In this document: piece after piece, positions 1 to 7,975 of the stretch
Numbering within the stretch: position 1 is the first letter of the stretch
How the letters are laid out: the number at the start of each line of letters is the position of its first letter
NCBI RefSeq assembly: GCF_003584105.1
Contig: NZ_QXFO01000024.1
Location: 124,001 to 188,000, forward strand
Length of the DNA stretch: 64,000 nucleotides
Direction of reading: 5' to 3'
Source of the DNA: Flagellimonas taeanensis
Lineage (GTDB): Bacteria; Bacteroidota; Bacteroidia; Flavobacteriales; Flavobacteriaceae
The notes under the pieces: generated by a model
The model's database searches: none
Told to the model about the DNA's origin: nothing
The model's input: only the letters and a program-made list of their open reading frames with translations
Translations under genes and position numbers: made by a program

Positions 1-1179
1 GTCGTTTTCCACCCCATTGTCAATGCCGTGTAGGTATTTGGTGAACCAGCGGTTCATCATGGAAATGGGAGGTGGGCCACCGTGTCCATTTTGATGGTAA
101 TAGATCTGAACCGGCAATCCTTTCTCCCTAGCCTTGTCATAAATGCGGTAGCTGTGTTCGGGCATCACGTTCCAGTCGTTGAACCCATGCGACATCAATA
201 GGGCAGCCTTCATGGGGCCCATATCGTTGAGGTAGTCCCGTCCGGCCCAAAAATCGTTGTAATCCCCAGTGATACGGTCCTGCCCGTTCTTCATCTCCGT
301 GTCGCGGACTACTTTGTTGTTCCTGGCTCTTTTGGATTCATCACCACTGTGGATAAAATCGTAGAGTACGTCAATGTCCTCTCCCAAATACCCGCCGGGC
401 GAGCGTACGAGTCCATTGGAACGGTAGTAATGGTAGTAGGAGGTGTTGGGGGCGATGGGGATGATGGCCTCCAGTCCTTCCACGCCCGTTGTGGCAGCGG
501 CCAAGGGCAGGGTGCCATTGTACGAAGTGCCGGTCATGCCCACCTTGCCCGTGGACCAATAGGCCTTTACTTCGGTGTTGCCGTTTCGCTCAGTATATCC
601 TTTTGCCCTGCCACAAAGCCAGTCGATAACGGCTTTGGGTGCCAAGGACTCATTGTCGCCACCAACGGTCGGTGCCCCATCGGAAAGTCCAGTGCCAGGT
701 GAAGAGGAATGGACCACGACATATCCCCGTGGGACCCATGTATTTATTTGGGAGTTGGATATGATGGGCCGTTCGCCTATCCGGGTCACTTCTGGGTGTT
801 TTCGGGGTTTTCCGGCTTCACCAAGTTCGTGCCTTACATCCCAGAAAATGCCATCGCCCAACCCGGCAGTGCCGGCATAGTAGGGGCTGGATTCATAGAC
901 GACGGGAAGTTTCAGGCCTTCGGTCTCGGTCTGCTCTGGACGGGTCACATCCACATGCATCCGATCCAATTTTCCATCCCCATCGGAATCAAACTCGGTT
1001 TCCACCCAAAGATCGTGGCGTATCCATTTGCTGGGGTCGGAAAAAGCATCGACCACTTGGGCTTCCCCATTTTCAAAGATCGGTGCGGCTTTCTCGGCCA
1101 TTTGGGAATGTGCATTGAAGGCTATTCCTAATGAACAAATGGTCAAAACGGCTAACTTCTGTAATCTTTTATGTGTCAT
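1..1179 (-). CDS. Secreted X-Pro dipeptidyl-peptidase / CocE-NonD family hydrolase (S15), 3' end outside window
   Basis: The gene runs off the left edge, so only the first 393 residues are present (S15 proteins are usually about 550-650). It starts at ATG 1179 with a signal peptide (MTHKRLQK followed by a hydrophobic stretch and an AHSQ cleavage-type end), so the enzyme is exported. An early segment holds DSDGDGKLD, then VYESSPYYAG typical of S15 enzymes. The nucleophile motif GTSYNG has its Ser at residue 219. Further on, MSHGFNDWNV carries the likely catalytic Asp and YHQNGHGGPP the likely catalytic His. The family releases X-Pro dipeptides or cleaves related acyl bonds; the substrate here is not known. 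It is divergent from dnaG. Confidence 0.85.
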   Translation of the reverse strand, partial: MTHKRLQKLAVLTICSLGIAFNAHSQMAEKAAPIFENGEAQVVDAFSDPSKWIRHDLWVETEFDSDGDGKLDRMHVDVTRPEQTETEGLKLPVVYESSPYYAGTAGLGDGIFWDVRHELGEAGKPRKHPEVTRIGERPIISNSQINTWVPRGYVVVHSSSPGTGLSDGAPTVGGDNESLAPKAVIDWLCGRAKGYTERNGNTEVKAYWSTGKVGMTGTSYNGTLPLAAATTGVEGLEAIIPIAPNTSYYHYYRSNGLVRSPGGYLGEDIDVLYDFIHSGDESKRARNNKVVRDTEMKNGQDRITGDYNDFWAGRDYLNDMGPMKAALLMSHGFNDWNVMPEHSYRIYDKAREKGLPVQIYYHQNGHGGPPPISMMNRWFTKYLHGIDNGVEND

Positions 1180-1319
1180 ATTTCCCCTGTATTTTTTAAT
1201 ATCCCAAACGGATAAAGAGTAATGGACTTCTAAGATAAGAAATCTTGGAGGGGAATGTTGGTACCAGATTCACCAAATCTTTGTTTTTATTTACCTTTAA
1301 CAGCTATAAAACATCGTCC

Positions 1320-3293
1320 TTGATTTCAAAAGCCACCATAGACCAAGTATATGAGACCGCCCGATTGGAGGAGGTGATCGGGGATTTTGTGCAGCTGAAG
1401 AAATCGGGCTCCAATTTTAAGGGACTCAGCCCTTTTACGGACGAACGCACCCCAAGTTTCATGGTGTCCCCCGTCAAGCAGATCTGGAAGGATTTCAGCA
1501 GTGGAAAAGGGGGTAATGTGGTGGCCTTTTTGATGGAGCACGAGCATTTTACTTACCCCGAAGCGATCAAATACCTGGCCAAAAAGTACAATATTGAAAT
1601 AGAGGAGACCGAGCAGACCAGCGAGGAAAAGGAACAGGCGAACGAGCGGGAAAGCATGTACCTTGTCTCCGAACATGCACAAAAATATTTTGCGCAGACT
1701 CTCTGGGAGTCGGGCTCCGGAAAGGCTATTGGTCTTACCTATTTCAAAGAGCGTGGTTTTACTGATGGGACTATCAAAAAATTTGGGCTCGGATATAGCT
1801 TGGACGAGTGGGAGGCCTACACACAAACCGCTCTGGACCAAGGGTACCAATTGGAGTTTTTGGAAAAGACCGGGCTCACGATTGTCAAGGAACAAACAGG
1901 CGGGGAGATCAAACGGTTTGACCGTTTCAAGGGAAGGGTCATGTTTCCCATCCATTCCATGAGCGGACGGGTGTTGGGCTTCGGCGGAAGGATTTTGGGC
2001 AACGATAAAAAGGCGGCCAAATACCTCAATTCGCCCGAAAGCGATATCTACCACAAGAGCAAAGTGCTCTATGGGATCTATTTTGCCAAACAGGCCATTG
2101 CCAAGGAAGACAACTGCTATTTGGTGGAAGGCTATACCGATGTCATTCAGATGTACCAGAAGGGTGTCGAGAACGTGGTCTCTTCCAGTGGTACGGCCCT
2201 GACCTCGGAACAGATACGGTTGATCAACAGGCTCACCAAGAACATTACGGTGCTTTTTGATGGGGATGCGGCCGGATTGCGTGCCTCGCTCCGTGGTATC
2301 GACCTGATTTTGGAGCAGGGAATGAACGTGAAGGTGTGTACCTTCCCCGAAGGCGAAGACCCCGATAGTTTTGCCAAGAACAATACGTACGAGGACCTGG
2401 TGCTCTATTTGGAGGAGAATGCCAAAGATTTTATCCAGTTCAAGACGTCTTTGCTGGCCAAGGAGGCAGCCAATGATCCCATCAAGCGAGCGGATACGGT
2501 AAGGGATATCGTGAACAGCATCAGCAAGATACCTGATCGGATACAAAAGGAGATCTATATTCAGGAATGTGCCAAGATCATGCAGATTTCGGAGGAAGTG
2601 CTGTACAACACTTTGGCGCAGATCGATAAAAAAGGCATGGTAGATGCCTCCAAGAAGATCAAGGAGGAGCAGAAAGTCTTTAATGTCGTTAAAAACGACG
2701 CTGTGGTGGAGAAGGTGGATGTGCAATATGAACTGGAGCGGAAGATCATTGAAGTGCTGTTGCTGTATGGAAACCAAAAACAGGAGTTTGAAGACCTGGT
2801 ACTCAAGGAAAATGAGTCAGGAGAATTGGTCCTGGAACCGGAAATCGTTGAGGCTAAGGTGTATGAAAAGGTATTTTTAGACCTTCAGGAGGATGAGATT
2901 GAGCTCACCAACGGACAGTTTAAGACCATTTATTACAAATTGATAGAAAACCTCAATGAGAATGAGGAATTTTCGTTGAACACTTTTTTGGCCGAACTAG
3001 ATCAGGATGTGGTGCCAGAGGTATCTTCTATCTTAATGGAAGAAGAGCAATATGTCCTGCACGATTGGGAACGCCGTGAAATCTACCCCAAGCAGAAAAA
3101 GTTGGGTGTGGCCCAGTTGGTCGGAGAGACCATTCTTACCCTAAGGTGCAATCTGATCAAGAACCGTATCCAGAAACTACAGGAAAAGACGCAAGAGAGC
3201 AATGGGGACCATACGGAAATTTTAGAAGAGATAGTCAATTACTTGCAATTGAACAAGTTATTGAATGCAAAACTGAACCGGGTGCTTTCGTGA
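1320..3293 (+). CDS. dnaG: DNA primase DnaG lacking the usual zinc ligands
   Basis: This is DNA primase, which makes RNA primers for the replication fork with the DnaB helicase. I place the start at TTG 1320 because ISKATIDQVYETARLEEVIG matches the family N-terminus; an in-frame TTG at 1245 would add 25 unlike residues. The protein is 657 residues, normal for Flavobacteriaceae. Order: N-terminal CHC2-type fold (about 1-100), TOPRIM catalytic core (VEGYTDVI, then LFDGDAAG near residue 310) and a C-terminal helicase-binding region. The zinc ligands CxxH...CxxC are replaced by Ser37, Thr40, Asp58 and Ser61 while the surrounding sequence (RTPSFMVSPVKQIW, SSGKGGN) is well kept. No Shine-Dalgarno sequence is evident. 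Confidence 0.96.
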   Translation: MISKATIDQVYETARLEEVIGDFVQLKKSGSNFKGLSPFTDERTPSFMVSPVKQIWKDFSSGKGGNVVAFLMEHEHFTYPEAIKYLAKKYNIEIEETEQTSEEKEQANERESMYLVSEHAQKYFAQTLWESGSGKAIGLTYFKERGFTDGTIKKFGLGYSLDEWEAYTQTALDQGYQLEFLEKTGLTIVKEQTGGEIKRFDRFKGRVMFPIHSMSGRVLGFGGRILGNDKKAAKYLNSPESDIYHKSKVLYGIYFAKQAIAKEDNCYLVEGYTDVIQMYQKGVENVVSSSGTALTSEQIRLINRLTKNITVLFDGDAAGLRASLRGIDLILEQGMNVKVCTFPEGEDPDSFAKNNTYEDLVLYLEENAKDFIQFKTSLLAKEAANDPIKRADTVRDIVNSISKIPDRIQKEIYIQECAKIMQISEEVLYNTLAQIDKKGMVDASKKIKEEQKVFNVVKNDAVVEKVDVQYELERKIIEVLLLYGNQKQEFEDLVLKENESGELVLEPEIVEAKVYEKVFLDLQEDEIELTNGQFKTIYYKLIENLNENEEFSLNTFLAELDQDVVPEVSSILMEEEQYVLHDWERREIYPKQKKLGVAQLVGETILTLRCNLIKNRIQKLQEKTQESNGDHTEILEEIVNYLQLNKLLNAKLNRVLS

Positions 3294-3305
3294 TGGCATA
3301 AAAAA

Positions 3306-3331
3306 TCCCGGAAAGTAGAAACTGTCCGGGA
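3306..3331 (-). terminator. Intrinsic terminator between dnaG and the response regulator
   Basis: A 7-bp perfect stem TCCCGGA/TCCGGGA with a 12-base loop lies between the two convergent genes. On the minus strand it is followed by a T6 run, so it best serves the response regulator gene ending at 3361. It may also slow plus-strand transcripts from dnaG. Confidence 0.75.
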
Positions 3332-3360
3332 CTTACTTTAGTTGGTTTGGTTGGGTATTT

Positions 3361-3990
3361 TCAATACAATTCCAAGGCTTTCGCCTGTTGTAACAGGTCC
3401 ACCAAATTGTCCACATTCAATTTTTTCATCAAACGGGCCTTGTAGGTACTCACTGTTTTTTCGTTCAAGTTGAGTCCTTCCGCGACTTCCTTGTTTCTTT
3501 TTCCACTGGCCAGAAGTTTTAGTACCTCAACTTCCCTTGAGGACAGTTTTCTGAAGAACCTTCGTGGTTTTTGGGTGCCTTCGTCAAAGGCAAGGCGTTG
3601 GGCCAGTTCATTGGTAATGAACATATTGCCGTCACTCACTTTTCTTACTGCAGAAATAATGTAATCCAGGTCGGCGGTTTTGGATAGATAGCCATAAGCT
3701 CCCGCTCGGATGGTGCTCAGTGCATACACATCTTCCGATTGACCGCTATACATTAAAGTTTTGATGTTCGGGAATTCCAACTTCATTTTTCTCAGAGTGG
3801 CAATTCCGTTGATTTCTGGGATATCCATTTCCAAAATGACCACGTCCGGAGTCATTTTTCCCAATGTTTCAAAAAGTTCTGATGTAGTGGAGACGTCTGC
3901 AATGATTTCAATATCTGAGCTAGATTCAAGCACCTGTTTAATACCAAGCCTTACTACAGGATGGTTGTCAGCAATCAATACCTTTATCAT
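3361..3990 (-). CDS. NarL/FixJ-type response regulator with Glu at the phosphorylation site
   Basis: A 209-residue two-domain regulator: a receiver (1-120) and a LuxR-type helix-turn-helix (about 147-205, SSREVEVLKLLASGKRNKEV and NEKTVSTYKARLMKKL). Receiver landmarks are Asp8-Asn9, Ser82 and Lys104. At the phospho-acceptor position the sequence reads DVVILEMDIP, which puts Glu54 where a phosphorylatable Asp is expected, and the acidic pair is Asp-Asn, not Asp-Asp. Either the protein acts without phosphorylation, with Glu mimicking the phosphorylated state, or Asp56 substitutes. No histidine kinase is adjacent. It sits between dnaG and nadE. Target genes cannot be told from sequence. Confidence 0.9.
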   Translation of the reverse strand: MIKVLIADNHPVVRLGIKQVLESSSDIEIIADVSTTSELFETLGKMTPDVVILEMDIPEINGIATLRKMKLEFPNIKTLMYSGQSEDVYALSTIRAGAYGYLSKTADLDYIISAVRKVSDGNMFITNELAQRLAFDEGTQKPRRFFRKLSSREVEVLKLLASGKRNKEVAEGLNLNEKTVSTYKARLMKKLNVDNLVDLLQQAKALELY

Positions 3991-4091
3991 TCGGTTTGAG
4001 TTTAATTTATTGTTTAGCTAGTGTCTGATTACCTGCACGGTATAGCTGGCAAGATAACAATTTGACGATGCAAATTTGTATTTTTTTTCTT

Positions 4092-4116
4092 AAAACCGTA
4101 GTTTTTCTATGGTTTT
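4092..4116 (-). terminator. Probable terminator of nadE
   Basis: A 10-bp stem AAAACCGTAG/CTATGGTTTT with one G-T pair and a T5 loop lies 35 bases after the nadE stop codon. The T-run on the minus side is short, so this is a moderate call. Confidence 0.5.
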
Positions 4117-4150
4117 TTTCGTTTTAAACTGGGATTTTTGGGTCAAAAGG

Positions 4151-4939
4151 TCATTTCAACTGCTCTGGAACCTCACAAATGGGGATAGGAACCATCTTAT
4201 GTTTGTTTGCAGTATTGTACTTTTTATATATAGAGAATACTTCCTTTTCCCTGTCAGAGAAATCTTTAATTGTCTTTCCGGCCTCATCCATTTTCATCGC
4301 CCATTCCAATTCTGGGTACGATGCCCCTATCTGGTCTTCATCGGTTCTACTGTCTCCCCAAAGGCCATCGGTGGGTGCAGCTTCCATAATATCCTGGTTG
4401 ACGCCCAATACCCTTCCGAGTTCATACACTTCGGTCTTTACCAAGTCTGCTATAGGGCTAAGGTCCACGCCGCCATCTCCGTATTTGGTATAGAAACCGA
4501 CTCCGAAATCCTCCACTTTATTGCCAGTTCCTGCTACCAAATATCCCTTCAGGGCGGCAAAATAGTAGAGCGTGGTCATCCGCAATCGGGCCCTGGTATT
4601 GGCAAGGGACATCAAGCGCTCCTCTTCGTTCTGCACTTTTGGAAAAGCGGCGACAAGACTATCGAACACGGGTGTGAGGTCCACAGGCTGCCTGGACACG
4701 TTCTGAAAATTTTCCATCAGCCAATCGATATGTCGATCGGCACGTGTGACCTGGCTCTGACCTTGGTGTATCGGCATCTCCAAACACAAGAGGTCCAGCC
4801 CGGTCTTGGCGCAAAGTGTTGAAGTGACAGCGGAATCGATTCCTCCCGACACCCCGATTACAAAACCTTTGCATTTGGCATTGGTCGCGTAAGCTTTCAA
4901 CCAATCCACAATATGGGCTATTACCTTTTCTGTTTGCAT
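4151..4939 (-). CDS. nadE: NAD synthetase NadE, ammonia-type single domain
   Basis: NadE converts nicotinic acid adenine dinucleotide, ATP and an amide source to NAD+, the last step of NAD synthesis in the cytoplasm. The 262-residue protein has only the synthetase domain and no N-terminal glutaminase, so it should use ammonia directly. The ATP pyrophosphatase loop SGGIDS is at residues 31-36; further family motifs are RARLRMTTLYYFA, GTGNKVED and DLSPIADLVKTEVYELG. The start at ATG 4939 gives a normal length. The gene is divergent from gldB with only 66 bases between the start codons, an arrangement I recall as common in Flavobacteria. Confidence 0.95.
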   Translation of the reverse strand: MQTEKVIAHIVDWLKAYATNAKCKGFVIGVSGGIDSAVTSTLCAKTGLDLLCLEMPIHQGQSQVTRADRHIDWLMENFQNVSRQPVDLTPVFDSLVAAFPKVQNEEERLMSLANTRARLRMTTLYYFAALKGYLVAGTGNKVEDFGVGFYTKYGDGGVDLSPIADLVKTEVYELGRVLGVNQDIMEAAPTDGLWGDSRTDEDQIGASYPELEWAMKMDEAGKTIKDFSDREKEVFSIYKKYNTANKHKMVPIPICEVPEQLK

Positions 4940-4964
4940 ATCTTACTTTTTGTTTTCAATAAAT

Positions 4965-4972
4965 TACCTTTG
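4965..4972 (+). promoter_or_regulatory. -7 promoter box of gldB
   Basis: TACCTTTG is an exact match to the Bacteroidota -7 consensus TAnnTTTG. It lies 33 bases before the gldB ATG at 5006, which supports that start over the longer frame beginning at 4913. No clear -33 TTG is seen at the usual distance. Confidence 0.6.
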
Positions 4973-5005
4973 TTCCCTGTAAATTTAAACCCTACGCCCA
5001 TAAAA

Positions 5006-5995
5006 ATGAAGAGGTTGTTCAAATACTTTGTAAAACAGGCACCTTTGTGTTCGGTTTTATGGATTTTTCTTTCCCTTTTCTCCTGTAAACAAACAGACAA
5101 GATGGAGCAGGAGATTGCCAAGGTTCCTATTGAACTTCATATTTCCCGTTTTGACCGTGAGTTTGCACAGGCGACCCCGGAGGGTATTCCCCAGTTGAAG
5201 AAAAAATATCCCTATCTCTTTCCGGAGCAATTTCCCGACAGCATTTGGAAGGCAAAATTGTCCGATACCCTTCAGATTGAACTTTCCGAAGAGGTGGAAA
5301 AGACCTTCGGGGATTTTGAGGAGGAAGCCGGGGAGTTGGAGTCCCTTTTTCAGCACATCAAATATTATTTCCCGGAGTTTGAAGTGCCCAAGGTGGTCAC
5401 GCTCACTTCGGATGTGCGGTATGAGGACCGCATCATATTGACGGATACCCTTCTGTTGATAGGGTTGGACAATTATTTGGGCCCGGACCATCGTTTTTAT
5501 GGCGGCATACAGCGATATATATCGACAGGATTGGATAAGCAATTTCTGGTTTCCGATGTGGCCAGTGCTTTTTCCAAAAGAGTGCTGACCTATCCTAGAA
5601 ACCGGACCTTTCTCTCGAGGATGGTGCATTACGGCAAGGAACTTTATATAAAGGACAGGTTGATTCCCAATATCACGGATGCCCAAAAAATAGGCTATAC
5701 CCAAGAAGAAATGGACTGGGCCATAGCGAACGAGGAAGAAATGTGGAAGTATTTTGTGGAGCGGGACCTGCTCTACAGTACGGACTCCCAACTGGACCGA
5801 AAGTTTTTGGATCCCGCACCGTTTTCCAAATTTGGACTGGAACTGGACAATGAATCACCGGGAAGGTTGGGCAGATTTGTAGGTTGGCAAATTGTTAGGG
5901 CCTTTATGGGAAAAAATGAGGTGGGCCTCCGACAGCTTTTGGATATGCCGGCGGATGAAATCTTAAAAGAATCAAACTATAAACCAAGAAAGTAG
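5006..5995 (+). CDS. gldB: Gliding motility lipoprotein GldB
   Basis: GldB is a lipoprotein required for gliding motility in Flavobacteria; its exact biochemical role is not established. The start at ATG 5006 yields 329 residues with a short basic n-region (MKRLFKYFVK), a hydrophobic core and a lipobox SLFSC, with the lipidated Cys at residue 27. The mature part is soluble, with motifs such as ELHISRFDREF and a C-terminal segment GRLGRFVGWQIVRAFM. The open frame extends upstream to 4913, but that part runs into the nadE start and lacks a signal-peptide pattern. The stop codon is directly followed by the gldC ATG. Confidence 0.93.
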   Translation: MKRLFKYFVKQAPLCSVLWIFLSLFSCKQTDKMEQEIAKVPIELHISRFDREFAQATPEGIPQLKKKYPYLFPEQFPDSIWKAKLSDTLQIELSEEVEKTFGDFEEEAGELESLFQHIKYYFPEFEVPKVVTLTSDVRYEDRIILTDTLLLIGLDNYLGPDHRFYGGIQRYISTGLDKQFLVSDVASAFSKRVLTYPRNRTFLSRMVHYGKELYIKDRLIPNITDAQKIGYTQEEMDWAIANEEEMWKYFVERDLLYSTDSQLDRKFLDPAPFSKFGLELDNESPGRLGRFVGWQIVRAFMGKNEVGLRQLLDMPADEILKESNYKPRK

Positions 5996-6331
5996 ATGGC
6001 GGTAGTACATACTTCTGAAATAAAATTGACAGTGGGACTTGATGAGAACAGGGTCCCTGAAGAATTGAAATGGTCTGCTCAGGACGGTGGTGTGCAAGAG
6101 GAAGATGCAAAGGCCATGATGTTGTCCGTTTGGGACAGCAAGAACAAGGAATCCCTTAAAATAGACCTTTGGACCAAGGATATGCCGGTGGACGAGATGA
6201 AGATTTTCTTCCATCAGACCCTGGTGACCATGACCGATACCTTCATGAAGGCCACACAGGACGATAAAATGACGGCCACCATGAGGGATTTCTGCGATTA
6301 TTTTGCCGAAAAACTGGAGTTGAAAAAATAA
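5996..6331 (+). CDS. gldC: Gliding motility protein GldC
   Basis: GldC is a small cytoplasmic protein of 111 residues associated with GldB; published mutants show weaker motility rather than complete loss. It has no signal peptide. The sequence SEIKLTVGLDENRVPEEL near the N-terminus and the Met-rich helix KMTATMRDFCDYFAEKLEL at the end are typical of the family. Its ATG abuts the gldB stop codon with no gap, so the two are translationally linked. It ends 16 bases before the convergent gene at 6348. Confidence 0.92.
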   Translation: MAVVHTSEIKLTVGLDENRVPEELKWSAQDGGVQEEDAKAMMLSVWDSKNKESLKIDLWTKDMPVDEMKIFFHQTLVTMTDTFMKATQDDKMTATMRDFCDYFAEKLELKK

Positions 6332-6347
6332 TTCCAGAATAAGTAGG

Positions 6348-7007
6348 TCATTTTATGATCTCCACATAACCCCGTTCAGAAAGTGATTCGGTTTTGATGT
6401 GTCGGTGCCGATGTTCCGAAGCAATTCCCGTCCGTTTATCCACGTTGTATTGGCTGCTTAGCGATTGCGATAGGACCTGAACCGTATAAAAGGTATCGGT
6501 TTCAATAATGGTGATACCTTCATTCCTTGCATTCAGCAATTCCCTATGTTTTCTGAACGAAGTGGTCCCGCCCAATACAAATTCAATGGTTTTCATGTCC
6601 TGTTTGGACGGTTCGTAAAAAGGGAAGTGCTTGAAAGCATCTATTTGGGCCTCCGTGTTTATGATGGGGGTATAGCCAAAGGTTTTCGAGATCGCATCAA
6701 CGGTGGCACCATAATAAAAGGCCGTGTTCTTGGCCGCAAAATGGATGGGCAGGTCAAATAGGACTATCACCGAACTGTCATTGGCGAACACTCGGGCGTC
6801 ATAACTATCAGGTACTTTTTCGCCACTATTCTCCATGATGAGGGTCTTGGCCATTTGTACAATGTGTTTCTTTCCAAGATGGATGATTTCTTTGGCAGTT
6901 GGATTCATCTTGCTCATTTTGGGATGGATGGACGAGCATTGGGTGTTTGCCATTATGGAAACGAAGACGGCAAAGTGGTAAAGTATATTTCGGGCAGACC
7001 GGCTCAT
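6348..7007 (-). CDS. Protein of unknown function, probable exported protein
   Basis: I do not recognise this 219-residue protein. The start is ATG 7007 (a GTG codon precedes it at 7010). The N-terminus MSRSARNILYHFAVFVSIMA looks like a weak signal or anchor segment, followed by NTQCSS, which is not a good lipobox. The rest is mixed alpha/beta with SVIVLFDLPIHFA, YGATVDAISKTFGY and a basic SEHRHRHIKTES near the end, and no motif I can assign. It is monocistronic, convergent with gldC, and sits in a patch (6.3-8.8 kb) that looks lineage-variable. Confidence 0.6.
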   Translation of the reverse strand: MSRSARNILYHFAVFVSIMANTQCSSIHPKMSKMNPTAKEIIHLGKKHIVQMAKTLIMENSGEKVPDSYDARVFANDSSVIVLFDLPIHFAAKNTAFYYGATVDAISKTFGYTPIINTEAQIDAFKHFPFYEPSKQDMKTIEFVLGGTTSFRKHRELLNARNEGITIIETDTFYTVQVLSQSLSSQYNVDKRTGIASEHRHRHIKTESLSERGYVEIIK

Positions 7008-7112
7008 CACTCATGTTTCTGATATCCAAAGAAAAGGAAATGGGGACAAAGCCAGACTGTTGAATTGACCAATGCCCGTTTTCAATTGATGGATGAAGGT
7101 TTTGGCCAACAA

Positions 7113-7134
7113 AAAAGCCCCGACCGGGGCTTTT
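7113..7134 (-). terminator. Terminator of the pirin gene
   Basis: A 9-bp perfect stem AAAAGCCCC/GGGGCTTTT with a 4-base loop follows the pirin stop codon by 24 bases on the minus strand and continues into a T-rich stretch. It is symmetric, so it can work in both directions. Confidence 0.85.
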
Positions 7135-7157
7135 GTTTTATGGTTTCACTTGAAAAA

Positions 7158-7886
7158 TCAACGTCCAATGCTGCCAAGGCCCATCGGTACTTCCATGAGC
7201 AGCACCCTACTGTCCGTATGGGACTTCAGGTCGAAGGAGTCCGTTTCCCAAAGTCCAAAACCATCCCGTTTTTCAAGTTGCTGTCCATTGATGTCCACTG
7301 TTCCTTCCAGTACAAAGACATAGACCCCATTTCCTTCTTTCTTGATAGTATAGATGTCCATGGCGCCAGCTTCAAACTTGCCCAAATGGAACCAGGCATC
7401 TTGGTGTACCCACACACCTTCATCATCGGGGTTTGGGGAGAGTACTTGGTAAAAAGCATTCTTTTTCTCAATGTCCCTTATGGAAATCTGGTCATAACGG
7501 GGCTCCACATTTCGTTTGTTGGGGAACACCCAGATTTGTAGGAACTTCACCTGCTTGTCATCATTCTTATTGTATTCACTGTGAAAGATGCCCGTGCCGG
7601 CACTCATCACCTGCACGTCCCCTTCTTTTATGGTGGTCACATTGCCCATGCTGTCCTTGTGCTCCAAATCCCCTTCCAAAGGAATGGAAATGATCTCCAT
7701 ATTGTCATGGGGGTGGGAACCAAATCCCTTCCCCGGTGCCACTTGGTCATCATTTAGTACACGGAGTACCCCAAAATGCATCCGTTCTGGATTTTGATAG
7801 GCTGCGAAACTGAATGTATGGTAACTGTTGAGCCAGCCATGGTCGGCATGCCCTCTGGTATCTGCTTTGTGCAATACGGTCTTCAT
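7158..7886 (-). CDS. Pirin family protein (YhhW-like bicupin)
   Basis: Pirins are metal-binding bicupin proteins; some bacterial members (E. coli YhhW) have quercetin dioxygenase activity, others act as cofactors, and the role here is unknown. The start at ATG 7886 gives 242 residues, the usual YhhW length; the frame runs further upstream but without similarity. Predicted metal ligands are His58 and His60 in GFGSHPHDNMEI, and His102 and Glu104 in SAGTGIFHSEYN. The second cupin half is degenerate. The gene lies 90 bases downstream of, and in the same direction as, an AraC regulator, which may control it. Confidence 0.9.
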   Translation of the reverse strand: MKTVLHKADTRGHADHGWLNSYHTFSFAAYQNPERMHFGVLRVLNDDQVAPGKGFGSHPHDNMEIISIPLEGDLEHKDSMGNVTTIKEGDVQVMSAGTGIFHSEYNKNDDKQVKFLQIWVFPNKRNVEPRYDQISIRDIEKKNAFYQVLSPNPDDEGVWVHQDAWFHLGKFEAGAMDIYTIKKEGNGVYVFVLEGTVDINGQQLEKRDGFGLWETDSFDLKSHTDSRVLLMEVPMGLGSIGR

Positions 7887-7975
7887 ATGTCTTATTTTTT
7901 GTTCCCTACAAAGGTCGGGCAAGCAAGAGGTTTTGGGGATATGAAAACACGGGAGGGACTTATGAAAATCCGATA

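Noticed and set aside
1326..2777. 483-residue open frame antisense to dnaG
   Set aside because: It is the complement frame of a strongly conserved primase; its translation has no recognisable domain and a composition typical of antisense shadows.
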